From Pseudomonas sp. R-28-1W-6 (GTDB lineage: Bacteria > Pseudomonadota > Gammaproteobacteria > Pseudomonadales > Pseudomonadaceae), in the NCBI RefSeq assembly GCF_009799925.1, contig NZ_WELK01000003.1:186001-250000 (forward strand): a DNA stretch of 64,000 nucleotides, given 5' to 3'. The notes beneath the pieces are model-generated. The model worked only from the letters and a program-made list of their open reading frames with translations, ran no database searches and was not told where the DNA came from. Positions 63,758 through 64,000 of the stretch are shown piece after piece. The position numbers and the translations under genes were made by a program. The number at the start of each line of letters is the position of its first letter. Positions within the stretch are counted from its first letter, which is position 1.

Positions 63758-64000
63758 ATGCGCTGGATCACCCGCCCCGGATGGCCGGGCAACATGCTGG
63801 CCCTGGCCGCCGGCGCCGTCACCACCCTGGCGCTCGCCCCCTTCGATATCTGGCCGCTGGCCATCCTCTCCATCGCCCTGCTCTACCTCGGCCTGCGCGA
63901 CCTGACGCCCGGCCAGGCGCTGCTGCGCGGCTGGTGCTATGGCTTCGGCCTGTTCCTCAGCGGCACCAGCTGGGTCTACGTCAGCATCCACGACTACGGC
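63758..64000 (+). CDS. lnt: Apolipoprotein N-acyltransferase (3' truncated)
   Basis: The first 81 codons of Lnt, cut by the window end. The visible part is the multi-pass N-terminal membrane region: MRWITRPGWPGNMLALAAGAVTTLALAPFDIWPLAILSIALLYLGLRDLTPGQALLRGWCYGFGLFLSGTSWVYVSIHDYG. This is the standard start of the enzyme that transfers the third acyl chain to lipoproteins. Gene order after corC supports the name. Confidence 0.93.
   Translation, partial: MRWITRPGWPGNMLALAAGAVTTLALAPFDIWPLAILSIALLYLGLRDLTPGQALLRGWCYGFGLFLSGTSWVYVSIHDYG

Overview
The window is 64 kb of a GC-rich gammaproteobacterial chromosome that looks like core Pseudomonas (P. aeruginosa lineage or a close relative). The evidence is gene content and order: desB / ferredoxin reductase / desT / ureE-F-G / hupE-type gene, and hrpB ... 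amn / acyl-CoA dehydrogenase / TetR / ladS | thiD / thiE / hemL / Sel1 protein / DUF1820 / miaB / phoH-like / ybeY / corC / lnt. As far as I recall, both runs match the PAO1 order. I see no rRNA, tRNA, prophage, transposase or CRISPR. Both edges cut genes: a MurR/RpiR regulator on the left and lnt on the right.

Layout. 0-2.2 kb: SIS-domain regulator and iron-sulfur L-serine deaminase. 2.3-2.9 kb: a gene-free element of about 620 bp built of nested inverted repeats. 3-8 kb: a YadG/YadH-type ABC exporter, then an ECF42-like sigma factor with a YCII/DGPF protein, a DUF899 protein and a SnoaL-like protein. 8-16.5 kb: a histidine-utilisation (hut) cluster, hutI-G-U-H-antiporter-hutC on the minus strand and hutD divergent, with two HutC-type operators between them. 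16.7-20.9 kb: a sodium symporter, a membrane protein and a secreted protein made almost entirely of E-x-G-A-E-R repeats. 20.9-26.5 kb: the desaturase electron-transfer pair with its regulator DesT, then urease accessory genes ureEFG and a HupE/UreJ-type gene, with a degenerate duplicate of the ureF start between ureE and ureF. 26.6-33.5 kb: a 29-codon ORF, a LOG-family nucleotidase, a TPR protein, an MscS channel, a periplasmic binding protein overlapped by a diguanylate cyclase, and a receiver-CheC protein with a PAS partner. 33.6-49 kb: RhlE helicase, exonuclease, NYN protein, assorted enzymes, HrpB, zinc/iron efflux, an Lrp regulator, globin, RluE-like synthase, alcohol dehydrogenase and GNAT. 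49-64 kb: amn, a TetR/acyl-CoA dehydrogenase operon, LadS, thiamine and heme biosynthesis, tRNA modification and the ybeZYX-lnt block.

Functional themes. The hut cluster converts histidine to glutamate with an arginase-fold HutG (formamide-releasing route). It shows local HutC control and a possible Hfq/Crc catabolite-repression site on the transporter mRNA. c-di-GMP and Gac/Rsm signalling appear as the binding-protein/diguanylate-cyclase pair and LadS. Short palindromic repeats (GTAGGGTGCGCC family, REP-like, and a ~130-bp imperfect palindrome) occupy many intergenic gaps. The items I find least explained are the ExGAER repeat protein (19832-20362), the inverted-repeat element (2300-2919), the ureF start duplication (24510-24587) and the structured 600-bp gap at 18137-18739.
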